Virus record (IMG/VR): IMGVR_UViG_3300018424_005012
Location: 1-25,159 of that record
Source: a virus
DNA: 25,159 bases
Direction: 5' to 3' (one strand)
Both the position numbers and the translations under genes were made by a program. Below are positions 1-9,900 of this stretch, one piece after another. Below the pieces are notes generated by a model. It worked only from the letters and a program-made list of their open reading frames with translations. It was not told the DNA's origin and searched no databases. Every line of letters begins with the position of its first letter. Within the stretch, counting starts at the first letter, position 1.

Positions 1-3000
1 CACCGGTTCCTTTAGTAGGATGATTGCCTACTGATGCAACAGCATAACGCTGTATCGGCTGATAACGACCGGGCAACATAGAAATGTTTGCAAGAGTGTT
101 ACCTGATTCATTTAATGTAAAATCATTACCACTGATGCTTAAAGCATACTGAGTAATTGCAAGTCTGGTTTGCTCTCTGTCGAAGCCTTCTTCATACCCA
201 CTGCCTGCTACACTAGCTGATACTGTGCCATCATAGTCCCAATATGTTCCTTCTAATGGAGGTGCGTTTCGATCCCATGCTACTAATTGTTCTGATGGGA
301 GATTTTCGCCAATCACCACAGTCATTTCAGCATAACTTGCAGTAATATTTGCATTAATTGTTGCATCAGAATTTATTAATGTTACAATGTTTGCAAATGA
401 CGTAATATTACTGATGTCAATATTAGCAGTAACATTTGCGCCACCAGAATTATCTGTAATGCTAATATATGTTAAATTGAGATTAGCAATATTAGGTCGT
501 GCTGTATAATCATACGTAGTTGCCACTGGAAGATTAAACGTTGAACTAACATTTGAAATGAACACGTTTCCAGCAACAACTTTTATTCTAGGGGGCTCTT
601 GATAACCGCTGCCTGCATTAGTAATTGTAAATCCGCCTAATGTGCCGGCGTCTGACAAGTACGCAGAAGCATACGCTTGTACAGCAGGAGTACGGCTTGG
701 TGCATCTATTTCTAAAGTTGGCACGTCATAATACAGATGCTCAGTGCTGATAATTTTTATTTGATCTATTACCCCTGTGGTATCTTCGGGATACGCAAGT
801 GTGATCAGTTGTGGGTCATGAGTTATGTCTGACTTTTCAAGTTTTAATTCAATTGCTTGATCGTTTTCTAAATCGCCGAAATCAGAAATTTTCAAGGCCC
901 ATTCGTCATACACATCCATATTGCCCTGTATAATTGCATTACTCTTTGCAATTTTCTGCATACTAGGTATAGTACCTTTGCTCTGCAACATGCCTTTGTA
1001 AAACTCAAACTGGTCGTCATCTTCGATATCTAGTTCACGTAAGAAATCTCTTTCCTGGTATCCGTACAATCCACGAGCTTGATCGTAAAGTTGTTTTTCA
1101 ACAGGCACAAAACCTAACTCATGATAGCGTCCTAAACTTTGTGCCATGTTATCGAGATTAGGTTTTAACTCGTCATCCTGTATAATAAATCCTTCAGAAT
1201 CAAATATACCTTCCCAATTTGCTGTTTTCTTGCCTTTTACTCTTAAACGTGTTTGTGTTTGACTCAACAATGGACTAAACAACGTGTCGTTAAAGTTTGT
1301 TACATTATCAAAAACAAGTGCATGCTCAACTTCTTTTGTAAACAGCATGCATCCATAAATTTGTTGTCCTGCAGGGGGAACTAGTTCTATTGTTGTGCCT
1401 TCTCGTATGATTTCACATTCTGATGGCTGTATTGCTTTGCCATTTTGATCAACTAAACTGAATTGACTTTGATCAACTCTGTTTATTTTTGCAATCATGC
1501 CTGTGTTACTGACAAACTTTATTTTATTAGCCAGTGGGCTTAATTCTAATGTGTTGTTGGTTTCCCATCCACCTGCTACCCAAAACAACAGTTGTCTTAC
1601 TGCATAAGTCCAGTCTCTAGTTTCGTTGATTGTGTTATCGTAAATACCAAAGTCGTATCCTATGGACTTTTGATATTCGCCTAAGCCAACCACAAAGTCA
1701 ACAAGTTTTTGTACTGTGGAGAATTCTGTTTCGTAATCGTATCTGTCAACATAAGGTAAGTTTTCCAAATACAACGTTGCTCTTTGAGAACCAGTTGTAG
1801 GTAAACTAGGCAATCTAGTCCACAAACTGGCAATAAATGTTTCACTGCTGGGCACCAGTGATGGTGCTTTATAATATGCATTTTGATATGAAACGATAGT
1901 GTCTTTGATATAACTCTTTGCAGGTTCCCATGTATCAAAACTAACAGGTTGTCCGCCTACTTCAGCTAACGATGTTTTTCCTGCAAAGTTTCGTCTGAGA
2001 ACATTAAAATATCCAAAGTTTTTATCGAATCCTCTGATTTTATAACCACCGGCTGTTTTTTGTACTATCAACCCTGAATAAAAGTTTCTGTTCTTGTATG
2101 GAGAACTGTGTACAACCACCCCAAAGTTTTCTTGTGGTATGATTAAACTTGTGGTTTTATTAGTGGTACTAATTTGATCAGTTCTCACAGTTAATGTATC
2201 TTTATCTGTGAACCCAGCTACTCTGTGGGCTAATTTAATATTAACAGTTCTCAATTTGTCAGCAAAATCAGTTTTAGTATTTAATTTTTGATACTGTAAC
2301 CAACTGTGTATAAATTGCGTGTATCCAACATTGATAATGCTGTTGTTATTGGAATCGATATCTCCGTGAATACGCTGATGCGTTGGATTTCTAAAATCGT
2401 AAGGCGTACGGTCGGTGCTGTTTATAATTTTAGCAGAATCTAATTCTGGTGATGTTATGTGCGTAGGATCGCCGAACACTGTGGTAAATTTGCCAGGTTT
2501 AGCTAATAGCAGTGCTTCAGCTACAGCAAAAGGATACCCTGAGCTATACTTCCAAGCGTTTTCAACTGGAGCAGAGTCGCCAAAACGCCAAGCACGGCCA
2601 ATGTAATCAATATCTCCAGCTGGGCTTGAGACTAATGTGCTGGTAACAATTAATTCACTCGTGATTGCAACAAGTTGTCCGCTGGCAGTAACATTGCCCA
2701 CGTTATTTTGCGATATGTTTACTGGTTCTGCATAAAACTGACCTTTATAAGTGTTATCAGCACCACTGGCTGTTCCTCCTAACGTATACGGGAACATTGG
2801 ACTTAAATCGTCGTTGTGGGTAGCAACGTAAAAGAAAATCGGTGTTGTTGGACTGTCAGGTGTCACACCATAACGCATGTTATATCTGCCCAACAATCCT
2901 GCACTTGGAGTACCAGTGTATCCGTTAGTGCCGTCTACTGCTGGGTCGTATTGATAGTCTTGTACAAATTCTCCGCTGTACTTTCCGCATGGCCCAGTAG

Positions 3001-6000
3001 GTCTGTCTCCTGGTTTAAGTTTGAAACAGCTCTTAATATTTGTTAATGTTGAGTCTGCTACATGTCCATTGGCATGATATTCTGCATATCCATACGCACC
3101 GTAAATAGGTAATCCGTCAAAACTCCATCCTACTATAGGAGAGTGCGTACTGTCGTCCCATTCGGTAAGTCCAACTGATGATGGAGTGTACGTGTACACA
3201 CCAAACTCATGTGGCTCGTTTCGATAAGCATTATTATAAAACCAAACGCCTTCGTTGTTCCATGAATTTACATTTGCAGTATTTAATGTTGGAACACCTG
3301 TTACAGATAAACCAATTGTGGTATCTGATAGATCAGTTAATTTAGTTACAACTATTGTAGGGTCTGCTAGATTATCAAACGTATAGTTGTACAGTTGATA
3401 TTTTTTAAGTAAATTATCATTAGAAACAAATATGTATGGAGTAATAAATCCGTCAAATCCCTCCACAAAACCACTACCACTTATATTACCAGACAATGTA
3501 CCGTTATAGTCCCAATACGTGCCTGCTTGCGGTGCTGCATTAGCATCAAAGAGTACTCTCAGTGCTGTTGCAGCACCGTAAGTTGCTTGTATGCCGTTGG
3601 GCAAATTACTACCCAATGTGTTAGTAGTATCTTTAATTGTATCAGTGACATCTGTTCTGCTTACACGAATATTTGACCATGTTTCTGTTTTAACTGCTGA
3701 CCCGGTAGATGTAATCAGTCCTGGTGCTAATAAGTTAGCAGAAGAATCTACTGGCAAGACATCGCTCAACCCTTGCCTGCGTAAAGGGTTTTCTGTGAGA
3801 TACTTGTTGTCGGTGACATTTTCTCTAGGGCCTTGACGTATAATACCTTCTTCTAGGTCTTCCCACATGCTTAAATTATTACTACCATAATCTGTACCAT
3901 ATTGGGTGTCCCACCAACTGGGCTTTTCAAAAAACGCAAGCATTTCCCAAGGATGAGTATGAGGTCTCACTGTGTCGTAATAGTATTCATACCAGCCTCT
4001 CCAATGGCCCGGCACATCTTGTTCTCCTCTGTAGTTCCAGGTCCATTGGTCTGTTTGATCAAAAAATTCATTTATAACAAAATCAACTTTGTTTGCATTT
4101 GTCCAATTGATAAATCCATTTCTCAACAGATCTGCATATTCTCTAGGAGCAAAATTAGTGTCTCTAAATGCGCCGGATCTAACATCAAACACATTCAATG
4201 CAGGCAGAGAATTTGCATCTCTAAGTTCTTTTCTTGCACTGTTATAAATTCTTTTTTCAAATTCTAAAAGTATTGTATCTCTAAGGTCGCCTTTTAGTGT
4301 TGTTTTACTGCCATCGTGTCCTACTAATACCTGGATAGGTGTTTGATAACTGTTGTCAGTTTCTATACGGGGTACAAACAGAGGATACAGTCCCATGGTA
4401 CTCGGAGTAGCCGGGCAAGCCACACTATCTCTATCTTTGTTGTACAATTTTGTAATTATAGTATCGCCTAAATCTAAATCGCTCGAAACTGTGATTGTAA
4501 TTGGATTTGTGGATGTGAAAGTGTAATCAGAGTCAAGTGTTAATAACTCAACACTAACTGAACCAATCGGACGGCGATAAACTAACAGTGAATTTTCTAT
4601 TAAACTGATATCATCATAATTATCCAGCGTATAAACTTTTGTTGTAGTGGAAGCAACGTCAAACAGTTGTTCTTTGTAGTTGTCACCAAACGGCAATATG
4701 TACGTGCTGTCAAAAACACCTTTGCCTACACTGTAAGAAATAATGTTTCTCAACACTCTTTCTAAGATATATTCATTGGTTAAATTTTCTGTGTCAAAAG
4801 AAGCATAATAATTAGATATTTCTTTTATTAATCTTGCTTTGTATTTTTCGTATTCTCTGCCGCTGAATCTTATAGCGTCAACTAAGTTATGTGGTTGATC
4901 ATCTAATAAAAATGCAGACAATATCAAATCGTGGTTTGTTTGCACAATGTCTTTTGCATGCACTACGTTTTTATCAGTGCTGCTAAAATTGTTAGAACCT
5001 AATGAGTCTCCGGAAAAATTCTGTTGTCTTTCGATGTAACGCTTAAAGTGAGACAGATAGTCTGGCTCTGCAACTAATTCTATTTCTTGGTTGTGAGGGT
5101 TAGCCTTCCAGCTTAAAGGTATAGAATATCTGCTGTCATTAATTTGTACGATGCCTTCTTTGCTTTCAACTTCGATGTCTATTATATCACCACTGCTAAA
5201 TGTAAAGCTACTAAATTTTATAGAGTTAGGTGATTGATAGATATAATCTGATACCAATGCGCCATTAACTTTAACCATAATATCGTAGCCACTAGGCGTA
5301 GCACTATTAACATTGGGTGTTGCACCAATGTTATACACTAATTTGTTATCATCTACTTCTATTTGAGTGATATAATGAGTAGTAATAATTTTCTGCTCAT
5401 TGCGTTCAGGACTATTTTTCCAGTACGAATGATACTCTGGTGTAGGCTTCGCTAGTTTATAGTAGTAACTACCCAACACAGAATTAAGTGTAGACGATCC
5501 AAAAGTTTCATATGAAACTCTTTCACTTTGAATAAAGTTTTCAAATGTAATTTCGCTTACTGATTTGTAAGGAGTATAGGACAACGGAAACCCAAGCTCT
5601 GTGTCGTTTTGGCCGTTTCCTATTTTGTATCCAAAGATTTTGCTACCAGTAAAAGTGCTTTTGTAATATAATCCGGTGTTGTCTAATCTATTTCTGGTAT
5701 CATCATACAACACAAATAACGGCGGCTGGTTTTCTCCTATTTTACGCTGTGCTTCTTGATACGAAGTACCATTGTAAAAATAATCTAAGCCTTTAAATGT
5801 ATTACCCGAACTTACGCTTACAGATCCTCCTGTAGCAATAGGAGTAGTAGAAGTTGCTGTTAAAACAATAGCTGAGCCAACACCGCTAACTTTGTATAGG
5901 TATTGTCTATTAGATGCACTCTCATTAGGAAAATACACAATGTCATCATTTACAAGTGTGTGGGCGTCAACAGTAAATGTTGCTAATCCTTCAATTTCAG

Positions 6001-6919
6001 TAATAGTGTGACCACCTGCATTTACAGTTGCAACACCATACGTGGATGTGCCGCTATCGTATAATTCTACGTGCCTGTCAAATTCTATAATAGGTCTATT
6101 CGCTCGATACTCACGTGCAGGTAAATCATCGCCTGCATCTTTAAAATTATTCCTGTGATACCAATGATTAACGCGACTCCATGCAGTGTTGTTGTAACTG
6201 CCTCTTTCAATGATAATATAATCTTTAGTGTCTTGTTCACTGCCGCCATATGATGTATTATTAGTTAAATCTTTTTCTACAAGATAAATGCTTTCGCCTA
6301 CACCGCCTACAATGTATTCAACATCTGCTTTATACGTTGCATTGGATACACAGTTTGCTGGAATTGTATAACCGTTGTCAACAAATTTAATTATCATGCC
6401 ATTACGCAGTGTTGTGCCACTGTGTGTAAACGATGATTTACCTAATACATCTATTTCAATGTTAATAGGAGATTGTAGAGTAGCAGTAATAGTTATTGTA
6501 CTAGGACCAGACAACGACCAATAGTACTCTTGATAATTCACAAACTTGTCGATGTCTATGGGTGGCATGAAAACACGATATGTGCTTCCAAATATAGTGT
6601 TATGGTTTCGTGTAGTAACACCTCTGGTTTCTAATATGTCTACCAGTTCGTCATAAAACAACAGATTTTCACTTTCACCAGTGATGGAGTTGATGTTGTT
6701 GACAGCAGGTGTGAGATTGTACTCTCTGCGATCCGGAGTGTTCTCTGCAATAAAACCGCCCAGCAGTGCCGCATCTTCTCCTGTTTGCTTGCCAATAAAT
6801 CCTTTTAATGGGGTCGTGTTTGCTTGACTGTACAGTTGTTCAACTGTATTTTCAAAAAAGTTTTTAATGGCAGTAGTTTGAAGTACTACCGGAAGCTGGT
6901 TAACAATCTTATCAGCCAT
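1..6919 (-). CDS. Giant baseplate-wedge/virion structural protein at the gp7 position, YHYH-like domain (partial)
   Basis: The reading frame starts at ATG 6919 (MADKIVNQLPVVLQ) and stays open to the left edge, so at least 2306 residues are present and the C-terminus is missing. It lies 8 nt after the gp6 stop in the same direction, the place of T4 gene 7 (wedge initiator, about 1030 residues), which is the main reason for the structural call. Around residues 1200-1400 the protein carries features of a YHYH domain: GWSFDGLPIYGAYGY near residue 1265, then a stretch with RYGVTPDSP and FFYVATHNDD before FPYTLG. A block containing TYWDYNGT and GSGFVEGFD recurs near the visible end as TYWDYDGT and GSGYEEGFD. 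An AGGTAG-type ribosome site lies just upstream of the start. No enzyme motif was recognised. Alternatives are a fused fibre/wedge protein or a lineage-specific tail protein; the exact T4 equivalence is inferred from position. Confidence 0.6.
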   Translation of the reverse strand, partial: MADKIVNQLPVVLQTTAIKNFFENTVEQLYSQANTTPLKGFIGKQTGEDAALLGGFIAENTPDRREYNLTPAVNNINSITGESENLLFYDELVDILETRGVTTRNHNTIFGSTYRVFMPPIDIDKFVNYQEYYWSLSGPSTITITATLQSPINIEIDVLGKSSFTHSGTTLRNGMIIKFVDNGYTIPANCVSNATYKADVEYIVGGVGESIYLVEKDLTNNTSYGGSEQDTKDYIIIERGSYNNTAWSRVNHWYHRNNFKDAGDDLPAREYRANRPIIEFDRHVELYDSGTSTYGVATVNAGGHTITEIEGLATFTVDAHTLVNDDIVYFPNESASNRQYLYKVSGVGSAIVLTATSTTPIATGGSVSVSSGNTFKGLDYFYNGTSYQEAQRKIGENQPPLFVLYDDTRNRLDNTGLYYKSTFTGSKIFGYKIGNGQNDTELGFPLSYTPYKSVSEITFENFIQSERVSYETFGSSTLNSVLGSYYYKLAKPTPEYHSYWKNSPERNEQKIITTHYITQIEVDDNKLVYNIGATPNVNSATPSGYDIMVKVNGALVSDYIYQSPNSIKFSSFTFSSGDIIDIEVESKEGIVQINDSRYSIPLSWKANPHNQEIELVAEPDYLSHFKRYIERQQNFSGDSLGSNNFSSTDKNVVHAKDIVQTNHDLILSAFLLDDQPHNLVDAIRFSGREYEKYKARLIKEISNYYASFDTENLTNEYILERVLRNIISYSVGKGVFDSTYILPFGDNYKEQLFDVASTTTKVYTLDNYDDISLIENSLLVYRRPIGSVSVELLTLDSDYTFTSTNPITITVSSDLDLGDTIITKLYNKDRDSVACPATPSTMGLYPLFVPRIETDNSYQTPIQVLVGHDGSKTTLKGDLRDTILLEFEKRIYNSARKELRDANSLPALNVFDVRSGAFRDTNFAPREYADLLRNGFINWTNANKVDFVINEFFDQTDQWTWNYRGEQDVPGHWRGWYEYYYDTVRPHTHPWEMLAFFEKPSWWDTQYGTDYGSNNLSMWEDLEEGIIRQGPRENVTDNKYLTENPLRRQGLSDVLPVDSSANLLAPGLITSTGSAVKTETWSNIRVSRTDVTDTIKDTTNTLGSNLPNGIQATYGAATALRVLFDANAAPQAGTYWDYNGTLSGNISGSGFVEGFDGFITPYIFVSNDNLLKKYQLYNYTFDNLADPTIVVTKLTDLSDTTIGLSVTGVPTLNTANVNSWNNEGVWFYNNAYRNEPHEFGVYTYTPSSVGLTEWDDSTHSPIVGWSFDGLPIYGAYGYAEYHANGHVADSTLTNIKSCFKLKPGDRPTGPCGKYSGEFVQDYQYDPAVDGTNGYTGTPSAGLLGRYNMRYGVTPDSPTTPIFFYVATHNDDLSPMFPYTLGGTASGADNTYKGQFYAEPVNISQNNVGNVTASGQLVAITSELIVTSTLVSSPAGDIDYIGRAWRFGDSAPVENAWKYSSGYPFAVAEALLLAKPGKFTTVFGDPTHITSPELDSAKIINSTDRTPYDFRNPTHQRIHGDIDSNNNSIINVGYTQFIHSWLQYQKLNTKTDFADKLRTVNIKLAHRVAGFTDKDTLTVRTDQISTTNKTTSLIIPQENFGVVVHSSPYKNRNFYSGLIVQKTAGGYKIRGFDKNFGYFNVLRRNFAGKTSLAEVGGQPVSFDTWEPAKSYIKDTIVSYQNAYYKAPSLVPSSETFIASLWTRLPSLPTTGSQRATLYLENLPYVDRYDYETEFSTVQKLVDFVVGLGEYQKSIGYDFGIYDNTINETRDWTYAVRQLLFWVAGGWETNNTLELSPLANKIKFVSNTGMIAKINRVDQSQFSLVDQNGKAIQPSECEIIREGTTIELVPPAGQQIYGCMLFTKEVEHALVFDNVTNFNDTLFSPLLSQTQTRLRVKGKKTANWEGIFDSEGFIIQDDELKPNLDNMAQSLGRYHELGFVPVEKQLYDQARGLYGYQERDFLRELDIEDDDQFEFYKGMLQSKGTIPSMQKIAKSNAIIQGNMDVYDEWALKISDFGDLENDQAIELKLEKSDITHDPQLITLAYPEDTTGVIDQIKIISTEHLYYDVPTLEIDAPSRTPAVQAYASAYLSDAGTLGGFTITNAGSGYQEPPRIKVVAGNVFISNVSSTFNLPVATTYDYTARPNIANLNLTYISITDNSGGANVTANIDISNITSFANIVTLINSDATINANITASYAEMTVVIGENLPSEQLVAWDRNAPPLEGTYWDYDGTVSASVAGSGYEEGFDREQTRLAITQYALSISGNDFTLNESGNTLANISMLPGRYQPIQRYAVASVGNHPTKGTG
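181..277 (-). repeat. Internal duplication, copy 2 (TYWDY/GSG-EGFD block)
   Basis: About 33 codons of the giant structural gene resemble positions 3449-3551. Shared residues include the GTYWDY core, GT-S, GSG and EGFD, and the underlying DNA shares the segment ATAGTCCCAATA. The similarity holds at both protein and DNA level, so it looks like a duplicated module and not chance. Confidence 0.75.
3449..3551 (-). repeat. Internal duplication, copy 1 (TYWDY/GSG-EGFD block)
   Basis: This is the partner of the block at 181-277, lying about 1090 residues earlier in the protein. It reads FDANAAPQAGTYWDYNGT followed by GSGFVEGFD, against WDRNAPPLEGTYWDYDGT and GSGYEEGFD in the other copy. It probably marks a repeated structural domain. 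Confidence 0.75.
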
Positions 6920-6927
6920 GAATCATT

Positions 6928-9900
6928 CTACCTATCAGCTCTAAGTGTTTGAGAACTAATTTTCTCAACAATTTCAATGTCGCTCACTTTTGCAGTATTT
7001 AAAAACAACTCATTTGGATCAGCTTTTATTTGGAAAAGATCACCAAATGTGCCAGCTGTGTTACGAGGTATAATCACAATACTACCAATATTACTTCCTA
7101 GTCTTTGATGCACATAACTGCTTAATTCTGTAAAATAAAATGTCTCGCCGAACTCCCAGTTGTTAACGTCAAAGAATGTGTTAAATGCTGCAATTACTCT
7201 ACTTTTTATTTCGTTGTCACTTATACTTGACCCAGGTAATCTAACTATTCTAAATTTAGCCTGATTCTCTGGTTCTGCATCGGTTCCAAACAGTAGTTTG
7301 AATTCTGCGCTTTTATAAACTAACGAATCGCTTGCTGTTTTAAATTCATCGAGTGCAGAAAATTCAGTAGCCAATTGCGACTGAGTAGGTGCTAGTGGGT
7401 ATTCTGTGCCTGGTACATTTTTATATTTTTGTATTTCGCTGTAATATGAATTAGTTAACACCAGCATTTCTATTATATTACTGATGCTGGGGTCTATCCT
7501 CACATCTTTAGGAGCAACGTGCTTCCATTTAAATATAATATCATCATCTTCTATCAATGCTGTGTTTTGCCCGGATGCTCTGCCATTCCTGACAAAATAA
7601 TCTGTTGTTTCAACAACATGAGCAATTGTTGTCGGACTAGAGCTGTCAGGTGTTACTTTATACATTTTTTCAGTTGTGTAATCATATATTATCAACCCCG
7701 AAGAGTTAGTAACAGCGTCGACACCGTTAATAGTAGAACCGATGAGACTAATATCTTTTACCACAAGTAAATCTATATCACTAATTTTCCTTGTATCAGG
7801 TAAACCAGTTGGTTTAATACTATCAGTTGAAAAACTAACAGTTAAGTCATCGTAACTTCTATAGTCCACAATATTACCAGCAAGTGGCCTATCATATGAG
7901 TAACCATCAAAATCAGTGTAGTACTCAAAGAAAATTAAATCATCTGTGCCTACAAACTCTCTGAATTGTAAAGGTCTGTCAGGAACAAGATCGCCGTCAG
8001 TGTCAATCGGATACACCACTGCTTTTCTATTATCAGTGTAGCCGTCATTATACTTAACGGGTGCAATAACATTCCATTCGATGTTTTGATCAATTTGTTC
8101 TTTGTCTGTTTTATACTTTACAACAATTTTATCGCGAGAACGCGGATTTGTTGTACCGTCGGTGAAATGAGTAAAAGAGTTATTCCATACCCCAGTCAAC
8201 AACAAGTTACCTGTTTGTGCTGATGTATTTGCATCAGATAAAATTAATCTTCCTGTAGAAGAAGCATTATATGCAGTACCGGTTGCACCAAAGCTATGAG
8301 TATTTCCATTAATATTAGCTTTGTAAATTTCAAGTTGACCTGTTGCAGAATTATAGTCTTTATAAACAACATTACCGTTAGCAGTGTCTAATATATTGTA
8401 GCCAAAAGTGGTATTGCTAAAAGGTATAGAGATGTTTGCAGGCAAGTAACCTATCCTGCCACTGTTGTTTGCAATAGTTGCATTTGATGACGCAGCAGTA
8501 CCTTGTGTGCCATCAGCAAAATATGTTTGCAAAGGAACTGTGGCTTGACTTACAAATTTGTTAACAACTGAATCACCGTTTTGAAATATACCAACGTTAG
8601 TAACAAAATCAACTTCGACATTGTACCACTTTGTTCCTCTGGTTTTTAGTGGTATGTCTGGATTATAACTATTCGGAGTGTACTGTTCAAAAGTTTCGTC
8701 ACTTTCCCACACTTCGCCTAAATCGTCGCTGTCATTGTCTGTCCAAGTAAAAGTTTCTGCAGTACCAGGTTTGTAATTCAGTGTTGTGAATGTGATTAAA
8801 TCTTTACTTGCGTTATTTGTGCTATCAGCAACTTTTACGTTGTTGATGTTGTAAAATTTTAAATCGTTTTTACTCTGTACAATATATTGCTGACCTCGTA
8901 GTGTCACAGTATACTTGTAATTTGATGTAGTAATTGCAGAATAAGTAAACAGCAATAACCAGCTGGCATCTAAATTTGTACCGCTGGTGTTGCCAGCATA
9001 TGTAGGCGACCATTTGCTAGTTTTATCTAAATTAGTATTAGTAATAACATACCAGGAATCAGCAACTGGATCATAACCTAATCCAAAGTTGCGCTTGTTA
9101 TCCATTTCTGCTTTTATACTAGATTTTTCTGAAGCTATAAAACTTTTGCGCATGGTGGAAATAAATTCTCTAGGAGACCAACCGTCTTGTATAGCAGCAC
9201 TTAATTTAAAAGGTCCAGTGCTTGTGCTCAATCCGCTGCTTAATGCACCGTTGTTTGCAACACTAACAACTCGCGCCCACTGATACTGTGTTTGATCAGA
9301 TGGATTTACAAATTTTAACAAATTATTATCAACAAACATTTCAAAACCTGTGCCAGATGAATTGACTAGCACTCGTGTGGTCCCTGATGATGATTCTTCA
9401 AAATAACCTGTGATGTTTTTACCTGACACTGCTGGCAACGTTTTCCAAGTTACAGATTTAGAAGTAAGATTAAACTTGTCTGGGTCTGCACTGGTCCACA
9501 CTTGTCTAAAGTTTTCATAAACAAAGTTATTGAGGTTTTTGTTTTTCAACATCAAAGGTATATCATAATCTATAGATTCTGATGTGGTATTGTTTTCAGA
9601 TATAGTTGTACTGTCAGTGCCGTTACTAAACTCTCTGTACAAAGCTCCGTCGCTGGCAAAAGTTTCTAGGTTTTGATATGTGCCTGTTGGGTCGTTGATA
9701 TCAATGTATCTACTATGGCCTGCATGCGTTTTGTTTATTGCTTTCAGCTTTAATATATTTGTTGTTTGACTAAAAGGAAAAATATTATAGTCTTGCGCAC
9801 TTACCATACGATTCTGTGTATAGTAAACTTGTGGCGCACGTTGTTTAATTGCCGTGAGTGTTTCAGGCGGTAAACTGTTACTCACACTTTCTTGTAAACT

